64,000 nucleotides of DNA from Kiritimatiellia bacterium (GTDB taxonomy: Bacteria > Verrucomicrobiota > Kiritimatiellia > RFP12 > UBA1067): the NCBI GenBank assembly GCA_016296065.1, contig JAEDKA010000001.1, positions 186,001-250,000 of the forward strand. The letters are read 5' to 3'. Under the pieces are notes generated by a model, which was not told the origin of the DNA, made no database searches, and saw nothing but the letters and a program-made list of their open reading frames with translations. The position numbers and the translations under genes were made by a program. How positions within the stretch are numbered: the stretch's first letter is position 1; every line of letters starts with the position of its first letter. This document shows, in pieces, positions 8,199 through 17,245 of the stretch.

Positions 8199-9731
8199 AT
8201 GAAAAAGACACTGTTCGCTGGAATTGCCATCGCGGCTGCGGCGGCTTCTGCTGATGTGACGCTCAGCGGCGTCTTCACGGACAACATGGTGCTGCAGCAC
8301 GGCAGGCCGCTGCCCGTCTGGGGCAAGGCGGATCCGGGCGAAAGCGTGACCGTTACCTTCCTCGGCAACGAGGCGAAGGCGCAGGCCGACGCTGCGGGCG
8401 ACTGGGAGGTCAGGCTCCCGGCGCTGCCCGTCGTGAAGGACGGCACCGAGTTCAAGGTGGCCGGAAAGAACTCCATCGTGCTCACAAACGTTCTTGTAGG
8501 CGACGTCTGGCTCGTCTCGGGGCAGTCAAACTCCGAGATGTCTTTCGGCTGGGGAATCATCAACGGCGACGCGGAGAAGGCTAAGTCAAAGGACTATCCG
8601 AACATCCGCTCGATAAAGTTCAACCACATGACGGCCCCGTGGCCGGTGAAGTTCCGCACCGCCGCGCAGGGTCCGTGGCACGTCGCAGTCGGCGACGTTC
8701 TCAACAACGTCACGGCGATGGGATACTTCTTCGCCCGCGAGATCAACTCGCGCACGGGGATTCCGATCGGCATCCTCGACGACAACTGGAGCGGATGCTG
8801 CATCGAGCCGTTCATCTGCGAGGAGGGAATCGCGAAGGTTCCGTCGCTCGCAGGAATGGCCGACTCGGTGAAGAAGGGACGCGAGGACATCGTCAACTGG
8901 GCGGAGAAAGTGCGCTCCGCCGTCGCTTCCGGCAACTTCGACGATGTCGGACAGCCTCCGGAGGCTCCGTTCTGGACGCGCCAGCACAACGCGATGATCG
9001 AGCCAATCGTCCGATTCCCGATCACCGGCGCGCTCTGGTATCAGGGCTGCTCGAACGGAGGCGAGGGGAAGAGCTACGCCGACAAGCTCGAGGCGCTCGC
9101 CGCCGGATGGCGCGCGAAGTGGGGCTACGACTTCCCGTTCTACATCGTGCAGCTTTCCAGCTTCACCGACAGGACGGACGATCCCGCGGGCGGCAACGGC
9201 TATGCGCGAATCCGCAACGCGATGCGCGTCGCCGCGCAGACGATTCCCGGAACTGGCCTTGCCGTCACCATCGACATCGGCAACGACCGCGACATCCATC
9301 CGAAGAACAAGTACGACGTCGGCTACCGTCTGTCCCTCTGGGCGCGCCGTGACGTCTACGGCGAAAAGGATCTCGTCGTGTCCGGTCCGCTCTACACTGG
9401 CATGAAGGTGGAGGGTTCGTCGATCCGCCTTTCCTTCGACCATGTCGGCGGCGGGCTCATGGCCGGCGAGAAGGGACCCGACACTCCCGGCGTGAAGCCC
9501 ACGCCCACGCCCGACGGAAAGCTCCGCGGATTCGCGATCCAGGGCGCGGACGGACAGTGGCGCTGGGCTGACGCGGTGATCGACGGGAAGACGGTCGTTG
9601 TTTCGTGCGCCGATGTCGCCGAGCCGAAGAACGTCCGCTACGCCTACCGCGCCAACCCGATGGGGAACTGCAACCTCTACAACGCCGAGGGGCTTCCGGC
9701 CTCGCCGTTCACAACCGAGCCGCTTGACTGA
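8199..9731 (+). CDS. sialate O-acetylesterase-like exported SGNH hydrolase
   Basis: The 510-residue protein has a short signal peptide (residues 1-18) and the SASA-type layout: an N-terminal beta-sandwich (FTDNMVLQHGRPLPVWGKADPG), the nucleophile block GQSNSEM with Ser110, WYQGCSN, and the late DIHPKNK block with Asp365 and His367. These enzymes remove O-acetyl groups from sialic acids or acetylated polysaccharides so that other glycosidases can act. Its own promoter (8156-8164) separates it from the CotH gene upstream. The true ester substrate is not decided by the sequence. Confidence 0.88.
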   Translation: MKKTLFAGIAIAAAAASADVTLSGVFTDNMVLQHGRPLPVWGKADPGESVTVTFLGNEAKAQADAAGDWEVRLPALPVVKDGTEFKVAGKNSIVLTNVLVGDVWLVSGQSNSEMSFGWGIINGDAEKAKSKDYPNIRSIKFNHMTAPWPVKFRTAAQGPWHVAVGDVLNNVTAMGYFFAREINSRTGIPIGILDDNWSGCCIEPFICEEGIAKVPSLAGMADSVKKGREDIVNWAEKVRSAVASGNFDDVGQPPEAPFWTRQHNAMIEPIVRFPITGALWYQGCSNGGEGKSYADKLEALAAGWRAKWGYDFPFYIVQLSSFTDRTDDPAGGNGYARIRNAMRVAAQTIPGTGLAVTIDIGNDRDIHPKNKYDVGYRLSLWARRDVYGEKDLVVSGPLYTGMKVEGSSIRLSFDHVGGGLMAGEKGPDTPGVKPTPTPDGKLRGFAIQGADGQWRWADAVIDGKTVVVSCADVAEPKNVRYAYRANPMGNCNLYNAEGLPASPFTTEPLD

Positions 9732-9780
9732 AGCGGCCCGGGAAGGGAAGTCTGATTTTTCCCGCTTGCGCCGTTTGTTA

Positions 9781-9789
9781 TGGTATAAT
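9781..9789 (+). promoter_or_regulatory. extended -10 promoter, near-leaderless start
   Basis: TGGTATAAT ends 10 bases before the ATG at 9800, so the transcript would begin about 3-4 bases before the start codon. No Shine-Dalgarno is present. Confidence 0.7.
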
Positions 9790-9799
9790 AGCGGTACAT

Positions 9800-11128
9800 A
9801 TGGGAAACCAATCCGACAAATTCGAGGAGCTGGTGCGTAAGGACTACGAGAGGTTCAGTCCGCTCGCCTCGCGCTACTACTACCATTTCACGCGTCCGAC
9901 CGTCACCGGAGGCGGAACGCCGTGCATGGTCTTCCTTGGCAACCACTCGTCCGGGAAGTCCTCGCTCATCAACTGGGTGATCGGCGGAGAGCCGGTTCAG
10001 GACGTCGGTCTTGCGCCGACGGACGACGGCTTCACGGTCATAATGTACGGCGAGGAGGAGCAGGACGTGTGGGGGCCTGCGGCTCTCGCGCGGCTTCCTT
10101 CGGAGTTCTCCGAGCTCAGGGTGTTCGGCGGCAACTTTCTCCAGCGCCTTCGCATCAAGTACAGAAAGCGCGAGGCCCTGCGCGGCGTAACGCTCATCGA
10201 CAGCCCCGGCATGATAGACTCGGCCGAGCAGACCGTCGACCGCGCGTACAACTTCGAAGGAGTCGTGCGCACGCTCGCAGAGCTGTGCGACATGGTTTTC
10301 TTCCTTCTCGACCCCGACAAGCCCGGCACGACGGGCGAGACAGTCAACGTATTCGCCAGCTGCCTGCGCGGCGTCGAGTTCAAGCTCCGCGTCCTCGTAA
10401 ACAAGTGCGACGCCTTCTCGAGCATGTACGACTTCGCTCGCACCTACGGGACCGTGTGTTGGAACCTCGCGCGCGTCCTCCGGACGAAGGACCTTCCGAA
10501 GATCTGGACCGTCTACTCCGGCGAGGCGCGCACGCCGATGCCGGGAGGGCTGGACCTCGCTGACTTTGACCGTCACCGCGACGAGTTCCTGGGAGTCTTC
10601 CGCGACGCCGCCGGACGACGCCGCGACAACGTCTTCTCCCAGGCGAACTCCGACTTCTCGGGCCTTTCGATCCGCATGTGCATCGTGAACCACGTGGCGC
10701 GCCGCATCGCGTGGCGACGCTTCGTGCATGCGTCATTCGGAATCCTCCTGTCGGCCGCGGCGGCCATCGGCGTATGGTATCTCTCCACCGCCAAGTTCGG
10801 CGACGGCAGCTTCCTCGCCAAGGCGGCGGGGGCGCTCGCCGGCGCGCTGGGGCTCTTCGCAACCTACGCGACGACAAGCCTCTCCACGCGCCTTGCGCGC
10901 GCGGGGCTCGCCGGGAAGGTGGACGAGATATTCGCGTCCGAGTACAGGCGCAGGATGGCCGTGGGCTCGGACGACGGACTCCGGCTCGTCTGGGAGGGCG
11001 TACGCGAGGAGACTGCGGAGGTCGTGCGCTCCGCGCCGCTCAAGCTGCCGCTCTTCGGCGAGTTCCGCCGCCGTCAGCTCGATTCCGCCGCGGCGAAGGC
11101 CTTTGCGGTCTTCAAGGCCGGGGCATAA
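9800..11128 (+). CDS. EHD/dynamin-like GTPase with two C-terminal membrane helices
   Basis: The 442-residue protein has a P-loop GNHSSGKS (47-54), a switch region LAPTDDGF (71-78) that mirrors the GPEPTTDRF signature of eukaryotic EHD ATPases, DSPG (134-137) and NKCD (201-204). Further EHD-like stretches are FGGNFLQRL, RAYNFEGVV, DPDKPGTTGE, and RTYGTVCWNL. Instead of an EH domain, the C-terminal half has a hydrophobic hairpin (about 311-328 and 337-358) and ends in charged helices. The expected activity is nucleotide-driven assembly on, and remodelling of, the inner membrane. It is a single-gene unit between its own promoter and rpsA. Assignment to EHD rather than to generic dynamin-like proteins is a judgement from motifs. 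Confidence 0.75.
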   Translation: MGNQSDKFEELVRKDYERFSPLASRYYYHFTRPTVTGGGTPCMVFLGNHSSGKSSLINWVIGGEPVQDVGLAPTDDGFTVIMYGEEEQDVWGPAALARLPSEFSELRVFGGNFLQRLRIKYRKREALRGVTLIDSPGMIDSAEQTVDRAYNFEGVVRTLAELCDMVFFLLDPDKPGTTGETVNVFASCLRGVEFKLRVLVNKCDAFSSMYDFARTYGTVCWNLARVLRTKDLPKIWTVYSGEARTPMPGGLDLADFDRHRDEFLGVFRDAAGRRRDNVFSQANSDFSGLSIRMCIVNHVARRIAWRRFVHASFGILLSAAAAIGVWYLSTAKFGDGSFLAKAAGALAGALGLFATYATTSLSTRLARAGLAGKVDEIFASEYRRRMAVGSDDGLRLVWEGVREETAEVVRSAPLKLPLFGEFRRRQLDSAAAKAFAVFKAGA

Positions 11129-11222
11129 GGCATCGTGTGGCTGCTTTCTTGGGTGCTGAAGTTGGCATCTTTGCCAAAAATACAAAAAAAACGACGCCGT
11201 ATTGCATTTTCACAGTCATTTT

Positions 11223-11304
11223 TGATATAATATTTGCTCCACGCCCAAAAACGGGGTGGACGCGGCAGAAAACCGCGATCTTAACAAACAGAAAGAAAAA
11301 GTAA
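11223..11304 (+). promoter_or_regulatory. rpsA promoter and structured leader
   Basis: TGATATAAT (11223-11231) gives a leader of about 67 bases. It contains CGCGG/CCGCG (a five-pair hairpin with an A-rich loop, about 11261-11277) and an A-rich run before ATG 11305, without a clear Shine-Dalgarno. rpsA mRNAs in other bacteria are bound and repressed by S1 itself through such leaders; this is a possibility here. Confidence 0.6.
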
Positions 11305-13065
11305 ATGGCAATCAGGAAGCCGACTCCTCCGGGAGAGAAGTCCGCCGCGATGGCGGAGATGCTCGCAAGTGCCGGGCAGGAGTCAAAGTTCAAGAACGGC
11401 AGCCTCATTGAAGGCACCGTCAGCGGAATCAAGGGTGACGACGTTATGATCGACATCGGCTACAAGTCCGTTGGTTCGATCGACGTGTCCGAGTTCGGCG
11501 ACGACGCCGAGCCCAAGGTCGGCGACAAAGTCACTGTCATGCTCCGCGAGCTCGAGAACGACAAGACCGGAATGGTCGTCCTCTCCAAGCGCGCCGCGGA
11601 CGAGAAGATCCGCTGGGACAAGATACAGGAGCGCTACGTCGAAGGCAGCATCGTCACCGGCACGATCAAGAGCGCGGTCAGGGGCGGTCTCCTCGTCAAG
11701 ATCGACGACGTCGAGGCGTTTCTCCCAGGCAGCCAGGTCGAGGTTACTCCGGTCAAGGAGCTCGAGCCCTACGTCGGCCAGACGTTCGAGTTCAAGGTCA
11801 TCAAGATTTCCAACGAGCGCCGCAACCTCATCGTCTCGCGCCGCGAGCTCATCGAGGGCGTGCAGGCCGAGAAGAAGGCGGAGCTCCTCGCGAGCCTCCA
11901 GAAGGGCGAGATCCGCAAGGGCCGCGTGAAGAACATCACCGACTTCGGCGCGTTCGTCTCCATCGAGGACGCGATCGACGGGCTTCTCCACATCACCGAC
12001 ATGAGCTGGGGTCGCATCAAGCATCCGAGCGAGCTCATCAAGGTCGGCCAGGAGCTCGACGTCATGGTGCTTGACGTGGACCGCGAGCGCGAGCGCGTGT
12101 CGCTCGGCCTCAAGCAGACGCAGCCCAATCCGTGGGACGCGATCCAGGACCAGTTCCCGGTCGGCGCCCGCGTTATGGGCAAGGTCGTCAACCTCGCAGC
12201 CTACGGTGCGTTCGTCGAGATCGCCCCTGGAATCGAGGGTCTCGTTCACATCAGCGAGTTCAGCTGGACCAAGCGCGTCGCCCGCGCGAGCGACATGCTC
12301 TCCGTCGGCGACGAGGTTCAGGTCGTCGTCCTCTCGATCGACGTCGAGAACCAGAAGATCGCCCTCGGCATCCGCCAGACGCAGGCGAACCCCTGGGACA
12401 CGGTGCAGGACCGCTTCCCGGTCGGCTCGAAGGTCACGGGCAAGGTCCGCAACTTCACGGCCTACGGCGCGTTTGTCGAGCTCGAGGAGGGCATCGACGG
12501 CATGATCCACGTCAGCGACATGAGCTGGACGCGCAAGATCAACCATCCTTCGGAGTGCCTCCAGAAGGGCCAGGTCGTCGACGCAGTCGTGCTCGACGTC
12601 AACCCGAAGGAGCAGCGCATCTCTCTCGGCCTCAAGCAGGCCCAGACCGATCCGTGGGCCGCTATCGCCAGCAAGTACCCGGTCGGCATGGTCGTCAAGG
12701 GCAAGGTCTCCAAGATCGCCTCGTTCGGCGCGTTCGTCGAGCTTGAGGACGGTGTCGACGGGCTCGTCCACATCTCGCAGATCAGCGACCAGCGCATCGA
12801 GAAGGTCAAGGACGCTCTTGACGTCGGACAGGAAGTCGAGGCCCGCGTGGTCAAGGTTGACCGCGGCGAGCGCCGTATCGGCCTGTCGATCCGCGCCATG
12901 ACCATGACCGAGGACGAAGTCAAGGCTCTCGAGGCCGAGGCTGCGGGCGAGACGCCTGCCGCCATCACCGCCAAGACGGCGGGCAGCGAGAACCTGGGCG
13001 GACTCTCCGCCGCGTTCGACAACGCGTTCGCGAACGTCGAGTGGCAGCCCGGCGAGGCAAAGTAA
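11305..13065 (+). CDS. rpsA: 30S ribosomal protein S1
   Basis: The 586-residue protein contains six S1 (OB-fold) domains, each starting with a G-x-V-x-G-x-V pattern: about 31-100, 115-185, 200-270, 285-357, 372-445 and 460-530. Domains 3-6 share the strong GAFVE(L/I)...GLVHIS consensus. The Ala-rich C-terminal 60 residues are variable. S1 unwinds and holds mRNA on the 30S subunit. It is followed 27 bases later by rpmB, likely on the same transcript. Confidence 0.97.
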   Translation: MAIRKPTPPGEKSAAMAEMLASAGQESKFKNGSLIEGTVSGIKGDDVMIDIGYKSVGSIDVSEFGDDAEPKVGDKVTVMLRELENDKTGMVVLSKRAADEKIRWDKIQERYVEGSIVTGTIKSAVRGGLLVKIDDVEAFLPGSQVEVTPVKELEPYVGQTFEFKVIKISNERRNLIVSRRELIEGVQAEKKAELLASLQKGEIRKGRVKNITDFGAFVSIEDAIDGLLHITDMSWGRIKHPSELIKVGQELDVMVLDVDRERERVSLGLKQTQPNPWDAIQDQFPVGARVMGKVVNLAAYGAFVEIAPGIEGLVHISEFSWTKRVARASDMLSVGDEVQVVVLSIDVENQKIALGIRQTQANPWDTVQDRFPVGSKVTGKVRNFTAYGAFVELEEGIDGMIHVSDMSWTRKINHPSECLQKGQVVDAVVLDVNPKEQRISLGLKQAQTDPWAAIASKYPVGMVVKGKVSKIASFGAFVELEDGVDGLVHISQISDQRIEKVKDALDVGQEVEARVVKVDRGERRIGLSIRAMTMTEDEVKALEAEAAGETPAAITAKTAGSENLGGLSAAFDNAFANVEWQPGEAK

Positions 13066-13092
13066 ACCAACTCGAACGAAAGGAACTGAAAA

Positions 13093-13323
13093 ATGTCCAG
13101 AGTCTGCTCTATTTGCGGCAAGGGTCCGTCGGTCGGCAATGTCGTCGTCCGCAAGGGTTCTCCGAAGTACAAGGGTGGCATCGGTCTCCACACGACCGGC
13201 ATCACCAAGCGCCGCTTCCTTCCGAACCTCCAGACCGTCCGCGCCGCGGACGAGAAGGGCAATGTCAAGCGGATCACCGTCTGCGCGCGCTGCCTGAAGT
13301 CCGGCAAGGTCAAGAAGGCGTAA
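13093..13323 (+). CDS. rpmB: 50S ribosomal protein L28 (zinc-type)
   Basis: The 76-residue protein starts MSRVCSICGKGPSVGN and has the central TKRRFLPNLQTVR that marks bL28. Two CxxC pairs (CSIC near the start, CARC near the end) show the zinc-binding form. It follows rpsA closely and ends just before a 10-bp inverted repeat that is likely its terminator. Confidence 0.95.
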   Translation: MSRVCSICGKGPSVGNVVVRKGSPKYKGGIGLHTTGITKRRFLPNLQTVRAADEKGNVKRITVCARCLKSGKVKKA

Positions 13324-13330
13324 TGCGGAG

Positions 13331-13395
13331 CGTCAGCCCGTCGCGTGCCTTGCCTTGTGGCTCCGCGTGCTTCGGGCTGACGGCACCTCTTTTAA
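13331..13395 (+). terminator. inverted repeat and T tract after rpmB
   Basis: CGTCAGCCCG (13331-13340) pairs with CGGGCTGACG (13373-13382) across a 32-base loop; a competing inner pair is GCGGAG (13325-13330) with CTCCGC (13361-13366). A TTTT run follows at about 13391. Termination before gap is likely, but the two alternative foldings could also make it a conditional attenuator. Confidence 0.5.
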
Positions 13396-13429
13396 CAGTA
13401 AACAATAACCAAACAAAGGAAAACAAAAA

Positions 13430-14443
13430 ATGGCAATCAAGATTGGCATCAACGGCTTCGGCCGTATCGGCCGCATGGTCTTCCGCGCGGCAGTCGAGAA
13501 CTTCAGCGACGTCGAGATCGTCGGCATCAACGACCTCCTCGATCCTGACTACCTCGCGTACATGCTCAAGTACGACTCGGTCCACGGCACGTTCAAGAAG
13601 GACATCAAGGTCGAGGGCAACACGATGATCGTCGACGGCAAGAAGATCCGCCTCACCGCGGAGAAGGACCCGACCCAGCTCAAGTGGGACGAGGTCGGCG
13701 CCGAGATCGTCGTCGAGTCGACTGGCCTCTTCCTCACGGACGAGAAGGCCCGCATGCACATCCAGGCCGGTGCCAAGAAGGTCATCATGTCCGCTCCTTC
13801 CAAGGATGCGACCCCGATGTTCGTCTACGGCGTCAACCACACGACCTACGCCGGTCAGAAGATCATCTCCAACGCCAGCTGCACGACGAACTGCCTCGCG
13901 CCGATCTCGAAGGTCCTCAACGACACGTTCGGCATCAAGCGCGGCCTCATGACGACGATCCACGCCGCCACGGCGACGCAGAAGACGGTCGACGGCCCGT
14001 CCAAGAAGGACTGGCGCGGCGGCCGCGGCATCCTCGAGAACATGATCCCGTCCTCGACGGGCGCGGCGAAGGCCGTCGGCAAGGTTCTCCCGGCGCTCAA
14101 CGGCAAGCTCACGGGCATGTCCGTCCGCGTTCCTACGTCCGACGTCTCGTTCGTCGACCTCACGGCCGAGCTCGAGAAGCCCGCGACGTACGAGGAGATC
14201 TGCGCGGCGATGAAGAAGGCCAGCGAGACCCCGATCGCCGAGGGCGGACTCAAGGGCGTCCTCGGCTATACCGACGAGGCCGTCGTCTCCACCGACTTCC
14301 GCAACGAGTCCAAGACCTCCGTCTTCGACGTCAAGGCCGGAATCCAGCTCGACCCGACGTTCGTCAAGGTCTGCGCGTGGTACGACAACGAGTGGGGCTA
14401 CTCGAACAAGGTCGTCGAGATGGCCCGCGTGATCGCGAAGTAA
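13430..14443 (+). CDS. gap: glyceraldehyde-3-phosphate dehydrogenase
   Basis: The 337-residue type I enzyme begins with the NAD-binding loop GINGFGRIGR and has the active-site SASCTTNC with Cys151. It oxidises glyceraldehyde-3-phosphate to 1,3-bisphosphoglycerate in glycolysis. The C-terminal WYDNEWGYSNKV is intact. No clear -10 lies in the 106 bases after rpmB, so either a weak promoter or read-through supplies it. gpmI, another glycolytic gene, is at 50617. Confidence 0.97.
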   Translation: MAIKIGINGFGRIGRMVFRAAVENFSDVEIVGINDLLDPDYLAYMLKYDSVHGTFKKDIKVEGNTMIVDGKKIRLTAEKDPTQLKWDEVGAEIVVESTGLFLTDEKARMHIQAGAKKVIMSAPSKDATPMFVYGVNHTTYAGQKIISNASCTTNCLAPISKVLNDTFGIKRGLMTTIHAATATQKTVDGPSKKDWRGGRGILENMIPSSTGAAKAVGKVLPALNGKLTGMSVRVPTSDVSFVDLTAELEKPATYEEICAAMKKASETPIAEGGLKGVLGYTDEAVVSTDFRNESKTSVFDVKAGIQLDPTFVKVCAWYDNEWGYSNKVVEMARVIAK

Positions 14444-14462
14444 CATCTGCTCCATACGCGAT

Positions 14463-14498
14463 AAAAAAGCCCTCCGGTTTCCTCCGGGGGGCTTTTTT
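14463..14498. terminator. bidirectional terminator between gap and the response regulator
   Basis: A6-GCCC on the left and GGGC-T6 on the right flank a CCGG-containing hairpin. The A/T symmetry lets it end gap on the plus strand and the two-component operon on the minus strand, which converge here. Confidence 0.9.
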
Positions 14499-14516
14499 GT
14501 CGCTGTGGGCGTTCCC

Positions 14517-15134
14517 TTAGAACTTCAGGAGATACTTGCGCATCGCGATGGCGACGGCCTCCGTGCGGTTGGCGGCGCCGATCTTCTGGCGAATTGCTCC
14601 GACATGCTCGCTTACGCTTTCCGGACTGAGCCCGAGCTGCTCCGCGATGTCGCGGTCTGTGAGGCCTCTGACCATCGACTCGAGTATCTCGCTCTGACGC
14701 GGAGTCAGGTCCGGTACCGGCGGGTCAGCCGCGAGTTGCTGGCGTATGTCGGGTGATATGTAGTCGCCGCCCTGTGCGACTATCCTTATTGCCTTGGCGA
14801 GCTCCGAGTTGTCCGCATTCTTCAACACCGCACCTCTGGCGCCGGCCCTCAGGGCGTGTGCTATGCCGTCCGAGGTGCCGTAGGTCGTAAGCAGTATGGT
14901 CTTGGTGGAGGGTGCTTTGCGTAATAGCTCCTTAGTGGCCTCTACGCCGTCCATCTTAGGCATCATCAGATCCATTATGACAATGTCTGGATGAAGCTCA
15001 ATCGCATTGGATACTGCCTCCGCCCCGTTTTTTGCCTCGCCTACGACTTCGATGTCCTTCTCGGTCCCGAGAAGGGCCGTGAGTCCGGCGCGTACTATGG
15101 TGTGATCGTCTGCTATCAGGACCTTGATCTTCAT
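14517..15134 (-). CDS. NarL/FixJ-family response regulator
   Basis: The 205-residue protein has a receiver domain (1-120) with the acidic pair DD near residue 9, the phospho-acceptor in IVIMDLMMPKMDG, and the switch Thr in LLTTYG. A LuxR-type helix-turn-helix follows (about 140-200: LTPRQSEILESMVRGLTDRDIAEQLGLSPESVSEHV). It overlaps the histidine kinase stop by four bases (ATGA), so the pair is translationally coupled. Likely targets include the palindrome at 17246-17267 in the intergenic region upstream of the pair. Confidence 0.93.
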   Translation of the reverse strand: MKIKVLIADDHTIVRAGLTALLGTEKDIEVVGEAKNGAEAVSNAIELHPDIVIMDLMMPKMDGVEATKELLRKAPSTKTILLTTYGTSDGIAHALRAGARGAVLKNADNSELAKAIRIVAQGGDYISPDIRQQLAADPPVPDLTPRQSEILESMVRGLTDRDIAEQLGLSPESVSEHVGAIRQKIGAANRTEAVAIAMRKYLLKF

Positions 15135-17197
15135 TTGCTGTCCTTGTTGATTGGTGGAATGGAAAACGTCGCCTTCGCGCCTTCGCCGGGGGCGCTTTCG
15201 ATCGTGAATTCGCCCTCGAGTGATTCGATGCGTTCGCGTATGCCGAGGAGTCCGTAGTGCCCTTGCGCGAACGACGGGGCTGTTGCGGGATCGAAGCCGG
15301 AGCCGTTGTCGCGCACGGAGAACTTCGCCCTGCCGTCATCTATCGCTCCGGCGATCCACACCTTTGTTGCGCCGCCGTGGCGCACCCCGTTGAGTACAAG
15401 CTCCCTGACTATACGAAGTACAGCGTGTGCAGTGTTGTCCGTAAGTCGCGACCTTGGCACGTTGACGCGCAGCATCACCTCGACTCCCCTCAGGTGCGGC
15501 AGCAGTGTCTGGCGTATCGCGTCGTTCATGCTGCATGCCTCAAGCGCCCTGTTGCGCAAGTCCCACAGGCAGTTCCTCAGTTCGTCGCGGCACGACTTCA
15601 ACGTCCTTGCGGCGATTCCAAGGTGCTCGCGCATGCCGGGGTCGTCTTCGTCCGCAAGCTTTTTTGCGGTGTCGATCTCCAGGGATATGCCCGAAAGCGT
15701 TTGTGCGAGGGAGTCGTGCAGCTCGACGGCGAGGCGGGTGCGCTCCTCGGTCTTCAGCTTGGCGGCTACGTGGCCGATCTGCTCCCGCATCAGTTCCCGC
15801 CCCTTGCGTGCGGCGAGCCGCCTGAGAGAAGTGTTCCATGCGGTTACGGCGATGAGCATCGTGAGAAGGGCACCGATAACGGTGGCGAGCTTCGCTGGTG
15901 TCCACCATGCCGGACGCCTTACTACTTTTATGTCGGACGGCGTCCTCAATATGATTGTGAAGCCCCTGAGTCTCGGTATCGCCGATGTGCGTTCCGGCGC
16001 GTCCACGTCAAGTGCGCACGTCCCCGAAACATCGACCACGGTGTTCTCCTCCAGGTCGTCCAGCACGCCCGGCAGCGCGCTCGCGTCCACGTAGACGGGG
16101 CAGCCGTCGCAATCCAGCAGCATGCGTCCCTCGGGGTCGTCCTCGGGCATGGACCGAATCGTCCCATTCACGCAGATCGGGCGCCCGTAGTATTCGCAGT
16201 TGACCTTGCGCCGACCTTGTGCGTCCTGCGTGAGCTTGCGCGGGGACACGGCTACGGGCTCCTCGTCCTTGTACGCCGGGCCGTCCAGTTTAGTCCATTG
16301 AGCATTGAAGAGCGTGCGCCTGAAGAGGTCCGTCTCCTCCAGTCCGGACGCCTCGACGCGCTCCCCGTAGGACGGCAGGTGCGGGTCAGCGAGGTTCACG
16401 GAGATGAATTCGCCCCTGTCCGTCTTGAGGATCACGCGCCCCGCGCGTTTGCTCACGGCGACGACATGTCCCTGGATGTGCGTCCTTGCGTCGGGTGCGT
16501 CTTCGAGCGGACGGATGCACTCGACGCCTGAGACCTTGAATATGCGTCCGGTGTATAGGCGCGGGCTGTGGTCGAATGGAACCACTACGCCGGTGACCTC
16601 GACCAGCCTCCCTATGAGCGCGTCCATCCTGTCGAACGCCCCAGCGTCGAATACCGGGGCCGTGGTGAAGATGCCTCGTCCATTTGGCGCCTCTATCATG
16701 AAGAGCATGTAGTCGGGGTCGGTTTCGTTGAAGATGACATCTTTTAGCACGCCCTTGAAGCGCACCAGCTTGTAGTCGCAGGAGCCGCTGAGCATCGCAT
16801 CGTGTGTTAGCTCCATCGGAGTCGGCGCCTTGCCGCGTGATGCGAGCCTGTACGAGTCGAGGACGGCGAAGTTGCGTCCGAAGACGTTCTCCCTGACCTC
16901 CCCGGTGAAGCGCGCCGTATCGCCGGGCATCGGCAGGACGGCGGGACGAACCTCGTCGGACGTGCACACGAGGGCGGCTCCCGAGGCGTCCTCCGCCGCG
17001 ATGTTGATGCGCTTGTCGAAGTTGTTGGTGCAAACGTATGTGACGACGGCGGAGAAGTCGAACTTCAAACCTGCGCCGTCCTGCGCAGTCAGCGCCCGCG
17101 CGAGCGAGGCGGCGTCGCGCGCGAGTTCCGCAGCGTCCGCAGGGGACACCAGCGCGGCGACGACGACCGAAAGGGCAACTATTCCGTGAAATTTCAT
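15131..17197 (-). CDS. NarL-partner sensor histidine kinase with long exported sensor
   Basis: The 688-residue protein has a signal peptide (1-22), an extracytoplasmic region of about 410 residues, one membrane helix (about 437-458), and a HisKA_3 / HATPase unit: ELHDS with the phospho-acceptor His494, NGVRHGG, DNGSGFD, GLLGIRERI. The exported region is made of several successive beta-rich blocks of about 90 residues with recurring phrases such as FTGEV, FKGVLKD, VTGVV, IQGHVV, VNGTIR and DVSGTC, reminiscent of tandem OB folds. Start ATG at 17197 follows TATAAT by nine bases on the minus strand. The signal sensed is unknown. Confidence 0.9.
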   Translation of the reverse strand: MKFHGIVALSVVVAALVSPADAAELARDAASLARALTAQDGAGLKFDFSAVVTYVCTNNFDKRINIAAEDASGAALVCTSDEVRPAVLPMPGDTARFTGEVRENVFGRNFAVLDSYRLASRGKAPTPMELTHDAMLSGSCDYKLVRFKGVLKDVIFNETDPDYMLFMIEAPNGRGIFTTAPVFDAGAFDRMDALIGRLVEVTGVVVPFDHSPRLYTGRIFKVSGVECIRPLEDAPDARTHIQGHVVAVSKRAGRVILKTDRGEFISVNLADPHLPSYGERVEASGLEETDLFRRTLFNAQWTKLDGPAYKDEEPVAVSPRKLTQDAQGRRKVNCEYYGRPICVNGTIRSMPEDDPEGRMLLDCDGCPVYVDASALPGVLDDLEENTVVDVSGTCALDVDAPERTSAIPRLRGFTIILRTPSDIKVVRRPAWWTPAKLATVIGALLTMLIAVTAWNTSLRRLAARKGRELMREQIGHVAAKLKTEERTRLAVELHDSLAQTLSGISLEIDTAKKLADEDDPGMREHLGIAARTLKSCRDELRNCLWDLRNRALEACSMNDAIRQTLLPHLRGVEVMLRVNVPRSRLTDNTAHAVLRIVRELVLNGVRHGGATKVWIAGAIDDGRAKFSVRDNGSGFDPATAPSFAQGHYGLLGIRERIESLEGEFTIESAPGEGAKATFSIPPINKDSK

Positions 17198-17206
17198 TAC
17201 ACACAG

Positions 17207-17236
17207 ATTATACCACAGCGTGCCAATGAAGGACAA
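17207..17236 (-). promoter_or_regulatory. promoter of the two-component operon
   Basis: On the minus strand, TTGTCC (17236-17231) and TGGTATAAT (17215-17207) are spaced by 18 bases. The ATG at 17197 is nine bases after the -10, giving a near-leaderless message. Confidence 0.7.
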
Positions 17237-17245
17237 GACCTCGAC

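Noticed and set aside
11160..11180. TTGGCA...TGCCAA palindrome after the EHD-like gene as terminator or sigma-54 site
   Set aside because: It is followed by A rather than T runs, and the GG/GC spacing does not fit the sigma-54 consensus.
11383..13191. 600-codon open frame on the minus strand opposite rpsA
   Set aside because: It mirrors the repeated S1 domains, is rich in Leu/Asp/Val from reverse-complement codons and has no start signals.
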